From Syncephalis plumigaleata (Eukaryota > Zoopagomycota > Zoopagomycetes > Zoopagales > Piptocephalidaceae), in the NCBI GenBank assembly GCA_025201365.1, contig JAIXMF010000001.1, positions 1,116,001-1,180,000 of the forward strand: 64,000 nucleotides of DNA. Reading direction: 5' to 3'. The notes below the pieces were generated by a model. It saw only the letters and a program-made list of their open reading frames with translations. It did not search any database and was not told where the DNA came from. Within the stretch, counting starts at the first letter, position 1. Each line of letters opens with the position of its first letter. Of this stretch, positions 24,190 to 38,345 are shown in pieces. Made by a program: the position numbers and the translations under genes.

Positions 24190-27120
24190 ATGATCTACAC
24201 GGCCGTCTACTCGAGTATTCCTGTCTATGAGATGATGTGTAGAGGGATAGCTGTTATGAAACGACGTTCTGATCACTGTCTCAATGCTACGCAAATACTT
24301 AAAGTGGCCGGTATTGAGAAGGGACGACGTACAAAGATACTGGAACGTGAAGTGTTAACCGGCGAACACGAGAAGGTGCAAGGAGGCTACGGCAAGTATC
24401 AAGGCACTTGGGTTCCATTTCAACGTGGTGTTGAGTTGGCGCAGCAATATGGCGTTGAAGCCTACTTGCGACCGTTGTTTGACTATCAGCCCTCGCAAGA
24501 CGACGGTAGTATTGATAAGACACCCACGAAAGAGCAGGCAATGTCAGTGCTTCATCGAAACAAGGGCACGGTACCTTCTCAGTATACAATGTCACCAAGT
24601 GCATCAATCATATCTACACGTAGTAGTGGCGGTGGCAGTACTAGTAATCGATCTCAGGAAAAGAAAGCTTTATCATCATCTGCTAATACGACAACAGGCT
24701 ATACAGCTAAATCACATCATCGTCAATCAACATCATCTTCTGTAACTAGTAATCCTAATATCAATATCGTTAATAGACCAGCTTCATTCTTACCGTTAAG
24801 AACAACATCTACAACTACTGCATCATCGGCATCAGCATCATCTATAGCTCGTCAACGACAACCATCGTTCATCTATTCAAATGCAAATACGCTTGATACA
24901 TCATCAGAGTTACGTTCTTTGCCATATCACAGCAACAACAGCAACAACAACAACAGCAACAACAGCAACAATGTAAATAGTTCAGCAGATACAGCTTTCC
25001 GTTTAAAGAGGCGTAACAATAGTATGACAATAGATCATGATGATAATATGGAAACTGCAGATCAAAGTAATAGTCATATACACTCACTGTCTACCGATGA
25101 GACTCTTCTATCCAGTCCATCTAATAGTGGCAATAATCACTTGTACTATTCTACTGCAGGTAATGCGAAACGAGCTAGAAGGACGAGTCATGATGAAGAA
25201 CACCGTCATCGTCGCAGCAGTTGACAGGGTCGCCTCGTACGGTACGGCCATCATTTCCACCTTTATCACCGGTGCCATTTACACCGACTATCACACTTGG
25301 TGCAAATTCGACACTAGCAAATACGCGTATTAATGGTAATGTCTCTAATAGTAATGGATAAAGTACGATTGATTGATTAATACTGGTTACATTGATAGAT
25401 CATGAACATTCCGATGAATTGACATCCGATGAGCTTACCGCCTCGCAACAGGAAGCGGCACTGGCCAACAAGGATGAACAACGGATTGCACTCATGTCGA
25501 TATTCCTAAGCGATGATCCTAATCATATGCCGGAAGTGCTACTTAACGAGGATTCACTCAATGTGCTAGACGTTAATATTGTTATCGACGATCAGGGTCA
25601 TTCGGCCTTGCATTGGGCAGCTTCATTAGCGCGACTTCAAGTAGTTCGATTGCTATTAGCTCGTGGTGCAGATGTAATGCGTGTTAATTACGCCGGTGAA
25701 TCCGCGCTCATTCGAGCCGTACTCGTAACGAATAATTACGAGCGAGATACATTTCCACAATTATTACGTCTATTAGGAGCATCGGTCCTACTACGCGATA
25801 GTCGTAATCGAACGGTTTTTCATCATATTGCCCTTCACGCCGGTATTAAGGGTCGTGTGATGGCGGCACGCTACTACATGTCCTGTCTATTGAGCTATCT
25901 CATTGAAGAGGAGGATAGCATTATAGGAGAGGAGGGTGGGCTCCCTCCCTATTGAACGCACAGGACACTAATGGCGACACTGCCTTGTGTGTGGCAGCCC
26001 GTGTCGGTTGTCGTATGATGATGGAGCAGCTCATTGAAGCGGGTGCCAGACGTGATCTTCATAATAAATACGATCTAGGTCCTGATGATTTTGGTGTAAT
26101 AGGAAATATGGTAAGTGATGTCTGCATTTATCTATTTATTTATCTATTTGTATTAATAACAGTTAGGATACTGTGCTTACGAACAAGCCACTCGACAATG
26201 ATGATCATACCGATCGATCGAGAAATGATCCACGTACACGTACTACAGCTGGAGATGCACGTAGTCGTGAATTACTAGCGGGTAAGTGAGACATCATCAT
26301 CATCATCTATTACTATTGCTGTCAAGTAGCACGTAACACTAATGAATAACACTTACACACTCTAGTGGTGGAGCGCTTGGTAACCGATATGGATAATGAT
26401 TTCGACACAGAGTTACGTATCAAGAAGGAGCAACTCCTAGAGGCGCAACAGCGTGTAAGGGAGGCCTCCCATGAATTAGCGAAAGTTCGCGGAAAAGCAC
26501 ATCAAGTACGAGCACGTGGTCGATATCTTTCACAGTTGAAAGTACGCGTCAATACGTTAACTGCACAATTGAAAGAACGAGAAGAGAAAGGAGAAAAGAT
26601 ACAGATAACAAACGAGGAACATACACGCGAACATTTATCGACACTACCGCTGGCCGAGTTACGCCTACAGCTTGAGGTGTATGAAGCACGAGACGTGGTT
26701 TTAAAAGAACAAATCCAGCAATTGTCCACACGGGATCGAGCCGCAGAGAAGGAGTCACGCTACCGTCGTCTAATTGCTGCATGCTCTAGAGTGCCATTAA
26801 CAATGGTTGATCAACAATTAGACACGCTCACCACGGCGGTAGAAAGTGACGGTGACGCATTGGACTTGGAACGCGTTGAAGATTTCCTACGTAATCTTCC
26901 TACATCTATTCGATCACCATTTCATAATAACCCTAGTAATGGCAATAAGGAATGCACACCTGTTGATGAGCCAGCCTATCATTTGTCCTCTCAAGGCACA
27001 GACACTATTATGGATATAGCTGGAACACAAGATTCTATCGTTACGAAAACAGAACTGGACATGTCTGATCATGACTCTATCACTGATGAAGATTTAAGCA
27101 TACCACTTGAAGTATCTTGA
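24190..27120 (+). CDS. MBP1: MBF/SBF-type cell-cycle transcription factor (APSES + ankyrin)
   Basis: Contains an N-terminal APSES DNA-binding domain at residues about 1-100: YSSIPVYEM, AVMKRRSDHCLNATQILKVA, KGRRTKILEREV and HEKVQGGYGKYQGTW. A long Ser/Asn/Thr-rich linker follows, then an ankyrin block (GHSALHWAASLARLQVVRLL, LIRAVLVTNN, FHHIALHAG, GDTALCVAARVG), and a C-terminal coiled coil (about 26365-26800). This is the Mbp1/Swi4/Res layout; the family controls G1/S genes with a Swi6-like partner. ATG 24190 is the first ATG and gives IYTAVYSS directly. Introns include about 26111-26177 and one before 26366. Between 25170 and 25392 an exon join is unsettled, and near 25940 one base appears to be missing between two ankyrin-encoding frames. 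Confidence 0.93.
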
Positions 27121-27928
27121 TATGTTTCTATACTCTCGTATTATTATTATATTATTATATTATATTGTTGTTAATAAACATAGAATGCATTACAAAAAGT
27201 AAAATCATAATAGCATTTGATTCCGAAGTCATCCGGTATGCATTTAATGCAACAGGTACACTTTTTAAAATTACAAGTTCACACACACACCACACCCATA
27301 CACAGCGAGTTTATTTAAAAGCCACACTCGTACTTTCCTTATCATACACTTTTTCTTTCATTAAAACAATTATTGTGCGCGCGCCCTACTACTTGTTGAA
27401 CACATCCATCTACGTATAACCAGGCATACGTCTGTATTCGATTGGAATAAGCGACCTACACTACTACCATCTATTTGAAGGATATATTCTGTTTTCACAC
27501 GCTCTTTTAGCAAGAAATACTTGAGATCTCGTGTTTCACTGTAAGTAAATAGTAGCGTGTATGTCTATCTGTATATATGCATGATCAAGCGATGAACTAG
27601 TAGTTTGTTGATGATCGGTATACTCGGTCGATCAGTTGCTTTGATGCTACGATAGAGATCATAGCATATAGTCATACTATATTCAGTATTGATTAGCAAT
27701 CTTCTAGTCGTTACGGATGAATATTGCTAATCAAGAAATGCTTAGCCAGTGTTGATAAACCTTGTTCACTAATCCGATCCTTTCTCTTACCGTTTGTTCT
27801 CTATGTTATTCTTTGTGGCTTCTTGCTCACGCTAGTCTTGTCTACCACTTAATAGCGTGGTTGGACCTACTTCTTTTACTATCAAACACAAACCCACACA
27901 CACACACACACAGACACACACAGACACC
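27121..27928. other. Intergenic region upstream of DEF1-like gene
   Basis: About 800 bases, AT-rich at the left, holding the 3' end of the MBF gene and the promoter of the next gene. A CA/GACA tract (about 27894-27926) abuts the next start codon and probably lies in its 5' UTR. No gene recognised. Confidence 0.5.
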
Positions 27929-30900
27929 ATGTCAACCATAGCAAAACAATCACATCGTCACCGTTCGGGTGGAGGTCCACGTCAAGAGGAACCAGATAAC
28001 ATACGCTCACTACGTCGACTATATGGTCGAGAACTAGGCACACTACGTGAAATGTTTGTAGAGTGGACAGATGAAGATCTATTACAAGTATTACAAGAGA
28101 CAGATGGCCAATTAGATACAGCTGCCATGCGTATCAGTACCGGTAATAAACAGCCCGCTTTGTCTTGTTGTTGTTCTTGTTCTTGTTCTTTTTGTTCCTC
28201 CTCCTCCTCCTCCTCCTCCCCTTTAAATCATTGTATTAATCTTGTTGTATCTCGCGGCATATAGGTCAAGCGTCACAGTGGGGTCAGGTCAAATCGAAAA
28301 AGACGAAAAAAGATGAATACCAACGATCCTCCACATCAGCAGCATCTCGAGGTACTACAGGTAGTAATCAGTTAAGTAGCGGTTTCCAAGCATCATTGGC
28401 CGCAGCCACAGCAGCACAACAACAACAATCGTATTCACATTCGTCTCCGGCATCTACTACCACTACTACTACTACCACCACTGCCCCTACATCTTCACAC
28501 ACATTCAATAACCATGCTAGCAATGCGGGCACGAATTCAAATTATGGCACACGATACCAAAGCGGTACCAATCATCCATCATCTAATCAACATTCACATC
28601 GAGGCGGTAGCTCGACATCTGGCCGAGGACGAGGCGGTAAGCATGAATGATACCGCATACGGAACATTGTATAATAATCACTATTATTATTAGGATATAA
28701 TGGTCGAGGTACACGACAAACACATGGCACAGCCAATCCTACATACAAGTCTAATGGTAAGTGATTATTTTGTATAGTAACTAAATTGATAACTAACTTT
28801 CTATCTATGTTATTATAGATATCAATGACACATCGGAATGGTCGACGTCTCATCATGTATCCAATAATTTGACAGAGGTCTCCGATGCACAATTACCACC
28901 TGATGTACCTAAACCAGTCGATCCACCAAAGGTGGCACCAACGCCATCAAAACCATCATGGGCACAAATTGCAAGGTAATTGAATTGTAGTATAAGGAAA
29001 TAGTAAATGAAATGCGAATGAATCCTAACTTTTATATGTATATGTTAATTGCATATCTAGGCCGGCAGCTAAACCACCTACCGTTAAACCTGTTACTCCT
29101 ACAGAAACGAAATCTGCCAGCACTACTACCTACTACTAGTACAGCAGATAAATCATTGGCTAATAATAGTAATAACAATGGTATAAATACCACAGCAGCA
29201 CCATCCACATCCAATAAACCACCGTCGTCAACTGCAGAAGGTGGTACACCCAAAGCAGACAAAAGAAGAAGGCCAAATCTTCGACTACGACGACAAATGA
29301 AAAGAATGACGAATCAGCGACTAGTCATAAGTCGACACTTGCATCATCATCATCGCCATCATCATTATCTACAGAAGCAACGAATAAGAAAGCATCTGCA
29401 GAAGAAGCACCAGAACTGCAACAGCGTAGAAACAACGGCCAAAGCTAAACCGTCATCATCGACATCAGCAGTGGAGACAGCGGTCGAGAAAGATACAACT
29501 ACCGAACCTATTTCTGTACAAACATCATCTAGTGTATCTCAATCGACATCAACTCCTGCTACCGCTGCTACTAGTGAGACAACCGCTACACCTGCTGCAC
29601 GCCGATTGAAACAAGATGCCGCTGTTGTAATGCCAAGTGGACAATCTCCATTTGAACGTTTAGGTATGCAGTTCGGCAGTCTATGCCTATCAAGTTCCAC
29701 GGCAGATGATGCGAAAACAACATCAAACCAAGAAAAGTAAGTATTTATAATTGCTATTACTATGATAGTGGTAGTCATGATGCTTAAATAATCGATATTA
29801 ACCTGTTACAATGATAATAGAGCGAGTACCACCACAAATACTACTGCTACATCCAAGCTACCATTGTCCACATCAACAGGCAGTCCATCCTATTTATCAC
29901 ACGATACACCTGTTACTCCGGATTACTTGGAACAATCTGCTATTAGTGCTGCTGCTGCTGCTGCTGCTACTAGTGCCACTGCATCTACCACGGCTGCTGC
30001 TGCTCCATCTACATCATCACCTGTTGTAGCCACCGCTACAGCAAAATCACAGCGTGCATCGGTATCTCCTAAAGTGGCATCACCAGCTGTTCAACAGGCA
30101 ACTGCAACACCACCAGCATCTACACCTGCTGCTACACCAACTGCAGCAACAACAACAACAGAAACAGCAACGGCAACATCCACTGCTACATCACTTCCAA
30201 CTGCTGCCAACATGAACGCTATTAATCCATTGATGGCATCCATGGCTCATTTGTATGGTCAACTTCCAATCTCTCAATTGCCACCACAAATATTAGCCAG
30301 TCTCGCTGCTAGTAGTCTTGCTAATACGCCACAACATACCCTAGCTGCAATGATGGGTAATAACGCGTTTAACATGAACCAACCACTATCCACGAATGAT
30401 TTGTATACCGAGGCACAACGTGCTATCATGATGGTAAGCAACTATCCTATATGTTAATCATTAAATATTAACATAATAATACTCTTTATTAGAACTTTTA
30501 TGCTGCCAATGGTGGCAATCTAATGAACCTACCGGATACTGCCAATACAGCCAATGCCACTGCTAGTCCATTAGCGGGTAATCTTGGTGCTGCTAATACA
30601 GCAGCAGCAGCAGGTTATGGATCATTAAATAATCCGTTACAGCATCACCCATTGTACCACTCAAAGTACCCACAAGGTAGCACGATGCACACGGCCAACA
30701 CTTCAAGTAACCCATTGTCTACCGCTACCGGTTCATCAATGACAACACTCTACCCGATGCACTATCCACTGGTGGTATGACAGGTATCAGTAGTGCTACA
30801 CCAGGTGCCAATAGTGCCACCGGTAGTAATACTACACTACGGGTAACATGCCATACTATCCGTATTACTATATGCCCAATCATCCACATACACATCACCC

Positions 30901-32062
30901 ACATCAATTCACTACACCCAGTTATCAACAAGCACCGCCACCACCACCACCAAATGCAGCAGCAGCAGCAGCAGCATCTCAATACATGAACAAGTCAATG
31001 TATCCAAATACCAACATGTTCGGTAGTAGTCATCCATTACCACATCATATTGCACCATCCATGTATCCTACAGGACCTGGTGCATCCACCATTAATGGTG
31101 TTGGCAATAATCTGGCATCACCTACTACAGGTGGCACCGGTGCAGGTAATCCATTGTCATCATCCACTCATACAAGTAAATCATCAACTACTGCATTAGG
31201 TGGTAGCACAAGTAACACTACTACCAATCCATCTAATACTAATACTGCTACTGGTGGTTATGGACAACCACATCACCATCACCATCATCATCTTGGTCAA
31301 CAACAACCACAACAACAGCAACATCATCACCATCAACAACAACAGCAACCTCATCATTCTCATCATTCTCATCATCATCAAAGCCAACAGAATCAACATA
31401 GCAGCTTCAACACACCCAACTATCAATCTTATGGTGGCTATGATGAATTGAATATGAATATCGATTATCGTTCATTGCAACATCCATCACAGCAATCACA
31501 ACAGCAGCAACAACAACAACAGCAACAACAACAAACATCAACATCTGTTCAATCATCAGGTCAACAATCCTCACAATCAACGGGTAATCCAAATGCTGCT
31601 CATGCCATGCATCACTTTCTATCCTCTCAATCGCAGTCACAATCATCGTCATCAGCCTCAGTCTCATCTAATTACATGAAGTCTGCATCAGATACCATTT
31701 ACAAGGGTTATAGCAGCAGTAGTAATGCGAATACTAATCCAGGTGGTAGTGGTCACTCTACTACGAATTACTATCAGACAACACAACAACCTGCGTCTGC
31801 TTCAATTCAATCACACTCACAACAATCATCGACACAAGGTCCACCACCTACGCAGTCTAGCTCACAGACTATTTACACGTCCGTCTCATCTTATAATCAA
31901 CATGCAAGTGGTGGCAACATTCCACCTGGTTTCCCTTCAGGTAGCTCGGTGAATAGCGGTAATCCAGCGGGTAATCTGCCCTCTAATCCTACCGGTCATC
32001 CCACTCATGTCACACCAACACGTATGCCTCATGGACCAACACAACCTTATTGGCAAAGTTAA
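27929..32062 (+). CDS. DEF1: Def1-like CUE-domain protein
   Basis: Residues about 25-75 form a CUE-type ubiquitin-binding helix bundle (RELGTLREMFVEWTDEDLLQ, LQETDGQLDTAAMRIS), followed by SQWGQVKSKKTKK. In yeast, Def1 helps polyubiquitylate stalled RNA polymerase II and also acts at telomeres. A short conserved KPSWAQIA motif is present before the intron at about 28978, and the remainder is very rich in Gln, His, Ser, Thr and Ala, as in known Def1 proteins. Exons start 27929-28142 and 28265-28636, with small introns at about 28637-28692, 28758-28818, 28977-29060, 29737-29820 and 30434-30492. The reading frame flips in several low-complexity places between 29100 and 31000, some likely one-base errors and some introns. 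It is convergent with Atg11, only about 180 bases away. Confidence 0.85.
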
Positions 32063-32243
32063 TGGATATATTGTTTATTATGAAGATGATGACTATCTAG
32101 ATAACATACGTACGTACAAACAAACAAACAAACAATAGTAGTAATTATATAGGTATAGATAGATAGGTATGTATGTCTATTTCAAACTAGATAGAATGGT
32201 AAACATTTTATAAATCACAAATGAATAAAGTAGTATTTGTTGT

Positions 32244-35200
32244 TTATGGATTAGTGGTTGTGGTTGTTGTATCATTAGAAGAAGAATCATGAGATAATAA
32301 GGGTGATGATGGTGCAGATGATGATGATGATGATGATGATTGTGCAGGTGGTGGTTGAGATCGACGACTAAGTAATCTACGTAAACCACTGGCTGTAGTT
32401 AATGGTATTGAAGAAGGGATAAAAGTAGAGGATGAAGGTGTATCAGTAGTACTAGTAGATGTACTAGTATTAGATGTACTAGCTAACATAGACATGGGTC
32501 TAGTTCGAGTCTTTGTAGATCCAGTAGATTGACCTACAAGTCTTGTGGGTGGCATCGATGAAGTACGTGGTGGTCTAGGTGAGGTGGGTGACATGGGTAA
32601 TGATGCCGATGATGAACTACGACTACGTGTAATGGGTGTACTCGTCATCATCATACTTGATTGATGTGATGATGATGGCAATGATATTGGTTCCTCTTTA
32701 ATCATCATGGATGTAGTAGTAGTATTACGAGGAATGACACTAGTAGACTCGCTACTCTTTCTACTATGATTATTGATTGTATTCATAGTATTTGTCAAAT
32801 CTTGAGATAATTGACTACTTTGTGTGCGACGTCGTTGATGTGTACCTCCGTTGTTTCTGATCGACTTTTATGATATTTAGCTTCAATTAAATAGTAATTA
32901 GTACTATCGGGTAAATCAAATGGATTAGAGGATGGTATCTATAGTATTAATTATATATATATAATGTTAGTATACAAATGTAATAGATAATCAAATAATA
33001 CTTGCCTCTAGATTGACTTGTCGAGGTAATATTTTCAAGATTTTAGCAACAATCCAATCACGTTTCCTAATAATCAATTAATAACCATAATAGTAGTAGT
33101 CAATTAGTATACTTACCGTGTATAATGTTCAAATCGTTCTGTAATATGTAAAAAGTAATGAGGTGCATCAATGTTAAAAGCGGCCCATGCATTAGGATTA
33201 CGTGTAGGTAGGAATAATACAAGATCATTAACCTTGAAACTATAATCAATGTCATTAGATATTACTACTACTGTTATTATTACTGTTACTTACTTGCGGA
33301 AGGTAATACTATCAGCCAATCTACCGTGTAATGCTAGTTTATCCTCTATTCAATATTATACAAATAGATTAATGATTAATAATACACTATTAGTATGTCA
33401 TTATGTCATTTACCATAGAGTTGTGATTTTCATTACGTAAATGTTGCATTTCCTTTTGTAATGAATTCGACCATTGATGTAGTTTCGGTACAAGTTCATT
33501 CAGTGCAACTGTTGTTGTTTCAGCCGATAGACGAGTCATTTCTCGATAGAGATCAAGTAGAGCATCTCGTGAACGTACAAGTGGTGCACTATTACTACTA
33601 GTAGTATTACTAGTAATAGTATCCATGTCAATGGGTGTTAAAGGTGATATAGGAATACGCTTAATTAATATTTCTATAGAAGATGTCATCATGGATGTCT
33701 CCTCTTCTGTTCTATTAAACCATGGATTAGGTAGTAATAGATTGTTACTGTTGTTATTGTCAGGCTTATCAGTTGAATCATTTGCAATACATGTATTGTC
33801 ATGTTCATAGGTTGACGTGTCAATGAGAGTAGACAAGTTCTTCAATTCAGACATTGTCATCATATCCTTGATACTCTATCATTAATGATGTATGTTAGTA
33901 TAGAACAAATAATATTGATTTATATTGTTACCTGATAATGAAGTTGTAACTGTTCACAACTCATACGACATAACATTTCCCATTCCTCCAGTTGATCATT
34001 AGCTTCTTTAAGTGCCAATTCCAATGTAGATTTCTAAATTGTTACAGTGTAATTAGAGCTATTGATCTATTTATATATATATATATATTACCGATAATGT
34101 TCATCATATGAGCAAGTAACTCATTTAACAAGTAGGAGAATTGCTCCATTACTATTGCTAATGTAGTAGTTGTTGTAGTAGTGGATTGTATTGTTGCTCT
34201 ATCTTTACTAGCCATCTATATCAGTATTGTGTTAGTACTATCATGATAATCAAGTAACAACAACAATAACACTAACCTTTAATCGATCATTAATGGTGGA
34301 TGTCCATTGATCTAGATTATTTTGTACACTCGTTAAAGTGGATGTCATCTATTTTAGATTGTATGAGTATTAATTGACTATTCATTATGTATATTATTAT
34401 ACTAGTGTTACCTCAGTATTCTGCACTTTATATTCATCTAAATTGCTATGAACAGTAGACATCGATTGCTCGAGCATTGTACATTGATTTGTTAGCTTAT
34501 ATAATCATTCATTATACTGGTTAGTGAGTATCGAGTCAATATTAATAAATACACTTACTCGTTCAATAGTAGCTTGTTTCCCTCTTCTTGTCTAGCTAAT
34601 TGTTCTTTTAACTGAAATATACGATTGATATTCATTAATTGTTCATATCATATATATCAATCACTTACCATATTGTTCTCATTATTAATCGTTCAATGGT
34701 CTGTTGTTGTTCCATTTCCTATTAACAATAATTAGGGTTATTTAAGTAATTATGTTGTATGACATATCATTGAATAACTTACTCTAGATTGCATTGACTG
34801 GTAATCATTCTCAATCTTTGTATATTGCTGCTTTAACGTGTCATAACGTTCCTTTTCCTCATTCAACTCTTTCTGCACCATCTCCATTGTCAAATGGGTT
34901 GATCCTAATGAGGGTGGACTCTCACTACGTGGTGGTTGTGGTGTTGGGTCAGAATGACAGAACTATGCATATCTGACTAGAACGATAGTTTTGCTGTAAC
35001 AAGTTCTCTAATGAACGAATACGAGCCTCGTATGTCTATCATTGATACATGAATGTCAATACATGTATATATCCACTACAAACACTAGTAATTACCTTAA
35101 CTTTCTCAGTTAATGGAGTAATCATCTCCTCTACTGGTGAATTATGACCACTACCCCTACTTGTACTACGACTACGTGCTGTGCCATGACCACTACCACG

Positions 35201-37905
35201 TATTGATAGTTGTGGTGTAGTTGATCGATTTCGATTGACATTTAACTGAGATCCGAATACATTGGCCTTTACTACAGCTTCCGCTATAATAAGTAGATAT
35301 ACGTTGGTTAGTAACATCTTAATGGTGTATATCACTTGATAGCACTAACATTTATCGAGTCCTCCTATATGCCAATATTAGTATTATTGTATAAGTATAC
35401 TCAATCATTGTATTTACCTGTTGATGTTTTGTAGATGACACGCTCGAAATCTACCGGTAGATTATCCAATTGATGCATCATTTTAAGCATTGTTGCATGC
35501 AACTTATTAATACTGAGTAATGGTGAATCATTGGCACCTCCTGTTTCTGGAGTCATTTGACTCTTAAGATGGACAGATCCCGTTCAAATGCTAATAGATA
35601 TGTTGTTATTATCATTAATCATTCAATAGATGTACACTTACCATTGACATCTTGTTTGTTAACATAGGCAATGATTCATTACTCGCTAGATTGGTGGATA
35701 TCTCATATTGCGGTGGTTTATCATCAATACCTATAGATGTAGTATTGTTAATAACATTGTATCTATCATTTATTGTCTTACTTACCGGGAATACTGAATG
35801 GGATATACTGTCTAACCTCTGAGGCAAAGTTCTCCGTCTCTTCAATTCTTGCGATCTTACTTTAGCCATAGCTTCTGCTAATTCACCCGCTACTCTAAGC
35901 ATGACCTGTCATGAATATTATTAGTTATATTCGATCATCTATTCATAGTATTGATGTAGTACCTCGGTGTACTCGTGACGTCGTGCAATCTCTACTAGAC
36001 ATGCTCCCTTTATGGGATATTAGCAAATTATTATATTACTATCTTTGTATTACACTTACATAAGCGATAGGCATACGATGAATATGTAGAAGCATGTTAT
36101 ACTTTTCAGATTGTTCCGTAATTGCCACATTTAAATGGTTCAAATGTGGTGAGAGTGCAGCAATACTAGATTGAATTCGTGACACTTGCTGTAAACGATT
36201 TAGTAATTCAATAGTCAAGTGGTGCTAGTAATGAATGATATTAGTTACACGTTACATTAGAACGAGGTAAGATTGACTAGTTACCTTTGTTTGTACAAAT
36301 CGATCAACTGCATCACGAATAAATTGATCGTTTCTTTCACAAGCTACGTGGATATCATATATATTAGTAAATGTATCATAATAGGTGCAGTATTCATCGT
36401 GAGAGGTGAATCACTCACCCATTAGATATTCATGAGTGTGTATATCGACCAAGTGTTCAAATGCTGTTATTTCTCTCCGCCAATGATGGAGGTGCAGCCA
36501 ATAGATCGTTCATCATACTCTTACTACGATGATAGTCTATGTGTAGAATATTAGATGATTACTGTACTGACTATGATAACTCATTATTATATTACTACAT
36601 ACCGCGTTCAAATACCTGAGCATGTTGTTCCAATTGTTGCATTCGTACTTCTGTTTCATTAAGTGCAATATCCAATGAGGCAAGACTAGTCAATCGATAT
36701 TAGACGATGTGATCAACATGTATAATAATAATCATACTTACTCGATGCTTAATGGTTTTCTTTGTTCAAGTGTATTGCTATCTTGTATATCACGTACAGT
36801 ATTCGTGACTAGTTTCATCTCATCCATAACTGATTCTATTGATCATATTAGCAATCATTATAATATATATATATATATATCAATTATAGAGACTAGTATT
36901 CTTACCATGATGATCAAGACAGGCACGCGCTGTATCACGAATGACTCTTCTACGACGAAATCAATTAGATGAACCGACTTGGTAACATCGCGTGCCAATA
37001 CTCCATCCGTATCAACGAGTAATGCTTGTGAATAGTAATTGACGCTAATGTCTTCATATCTGCTTGAAAACTAAATAGAGATACACAAGTTATTTATCTA
37101 TCTATTTATGTATCATTTAGTCATCATACCTTCGTAATAAATTATCACGTTTTGTTAATTCCTTTTGAACTGTAGTACGAAGTTGCTCGAATGTCTGAAT
37201 GACCGTACTACACAATGATACCGTTAATCTCTCGTCATTTATATACCTGATACCGAATGTCCTACCTGACATGACTGTGTAGATTTCTTTGTGCTACACC
37301 AAGTGCCATCACTTGCATGCGCTGTTCCTCTACAAGTTGTTCGCAATACGCAGCATTGACGATAGCTGCACGCGCATACGCCTGACCTCGTCGATGATGA
37401 TACCAGAATAGTTCGGCATAAGCATCACATCGTTCGCGAACAGAGCCACGCTTGGCTCGTTGTCGAAGTTGGCCAATTGCTCTGGTGTATCCTCTATTTA
37501 CATAATAATGATTATTATTATATATATTAAGAATGGCTTGCTTGCTTGCTTACCTTGTTGTTCAACCTGTTCAAGTTCCGGTGCCTCCACTAGTCCTTCC
37601 CCACCACTCTCACCGACAAATAGTTGTCGATCGTATACTAGTATAATGAAGTTATCCGATGTAGAGAATGTTATCTTAGGCGATGCTGACGGTGAGTCTG
37701 ACCACACTCTACTGGTTTCAGAGGTTTGTGTACGCTTCAAGTGTTCCTCCCGTAAAGGATCGCCATCACTCGTCATAACAATCTGATCGCTTACGGGTAC
37801 TCCTGTCATTTCAGTGATAACATCTTGGAATTCACCAAGTGTTGTAACATTGGCTAAGATGGGCGAGACAATCTCTCGACCTGTCTCTGCTTGGTAGACC
37901 AACAT
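32244..37905 (-). CDS. ATG11: Autophagy scaffold Atg11
   Basis: Scaffold for selective autophagy that binds cargo receptors and Atg1 at the phagophore assembly site. The first exon encodes a ubiquitin-like start ([20 protein letters not shown]), as in fungal Atg11. The next has the family motif [20 protein letters not shown] followed by N-L. Many small exons over 33.4-36.7 kb encode helical, probably coiled-coil sequence. Near the C-terminus the diagnostic Atg11/RB1CC1 domain is clear: [10 protein letters not shown] (about 33230), [17 protein letters not shown] (about 33165-33210) and [19 protein letters not shown] (about 33005-33060). A Ser/Thr-rich tail (32244-32800) follows with no known motif. 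Introns are numerous (at least 15) and short, several with TA-rich runs. Exact joins in the coiled coil are uncertain. Confidence 0.92.
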
Positions 37906-38345
37906 GATTCCAATAGCAGTAGCAGTACTTGTAGATATACTACTAGTCCAGTGTATTCACACTTGACTACTCTCTTCTAATACAGACTACTTGTAGAACT
38001 ATAGTGATTGCTCAACTAATATATAGATAATAAACTTAGTACAAAGTGGTCGAAAAGTAAGAAGGAGTCGTTGAAATAAAAAGCAGAGTGACTGTTATGA
38101 AGGGATATGAGTGTGCTTGTACGTTGTAATGCCACAGGTGTGAAGCATTCATTCATCATCATCATAAACAAGAATGATGTCGATTTATTACAGGCTTACT
38201 TTTTTCCTTCTTCACCTTCCTCTTCCAAGAACAACTGCTTCACCAGGTGTGTGTAGACACGCGTATACACGCTAAGAACAACAATAATTGGTTTCTAAAT
38301 AGAATACAGTCTATTTATTATATTGTTTTGGTTACTGTAACAACC
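37906..38345. promoter_or_regulatory. Divergent promoter region, ATG11 / PTRHD1
   Basis: About 440 bases between divergent starts. There is a pyrimidine-rich patch near 38200-38225. No recognised binding site and no gene. Confidence 0.45.

Noticed and set aside
25930-25965. Very short GT-AG intron between the two ankyrin frames of the MBF factor
   Set aside because: The only site pair leaves a 28-base intron and the wrong phase; a missing base fits better.
30725-31667. Minus-strand open frames over the Def1-like gene, rich in Cys, Met and Val
   Set aside because: They are shadows of CAA/CAT-type repeats coding Gln and His on the plus strand.
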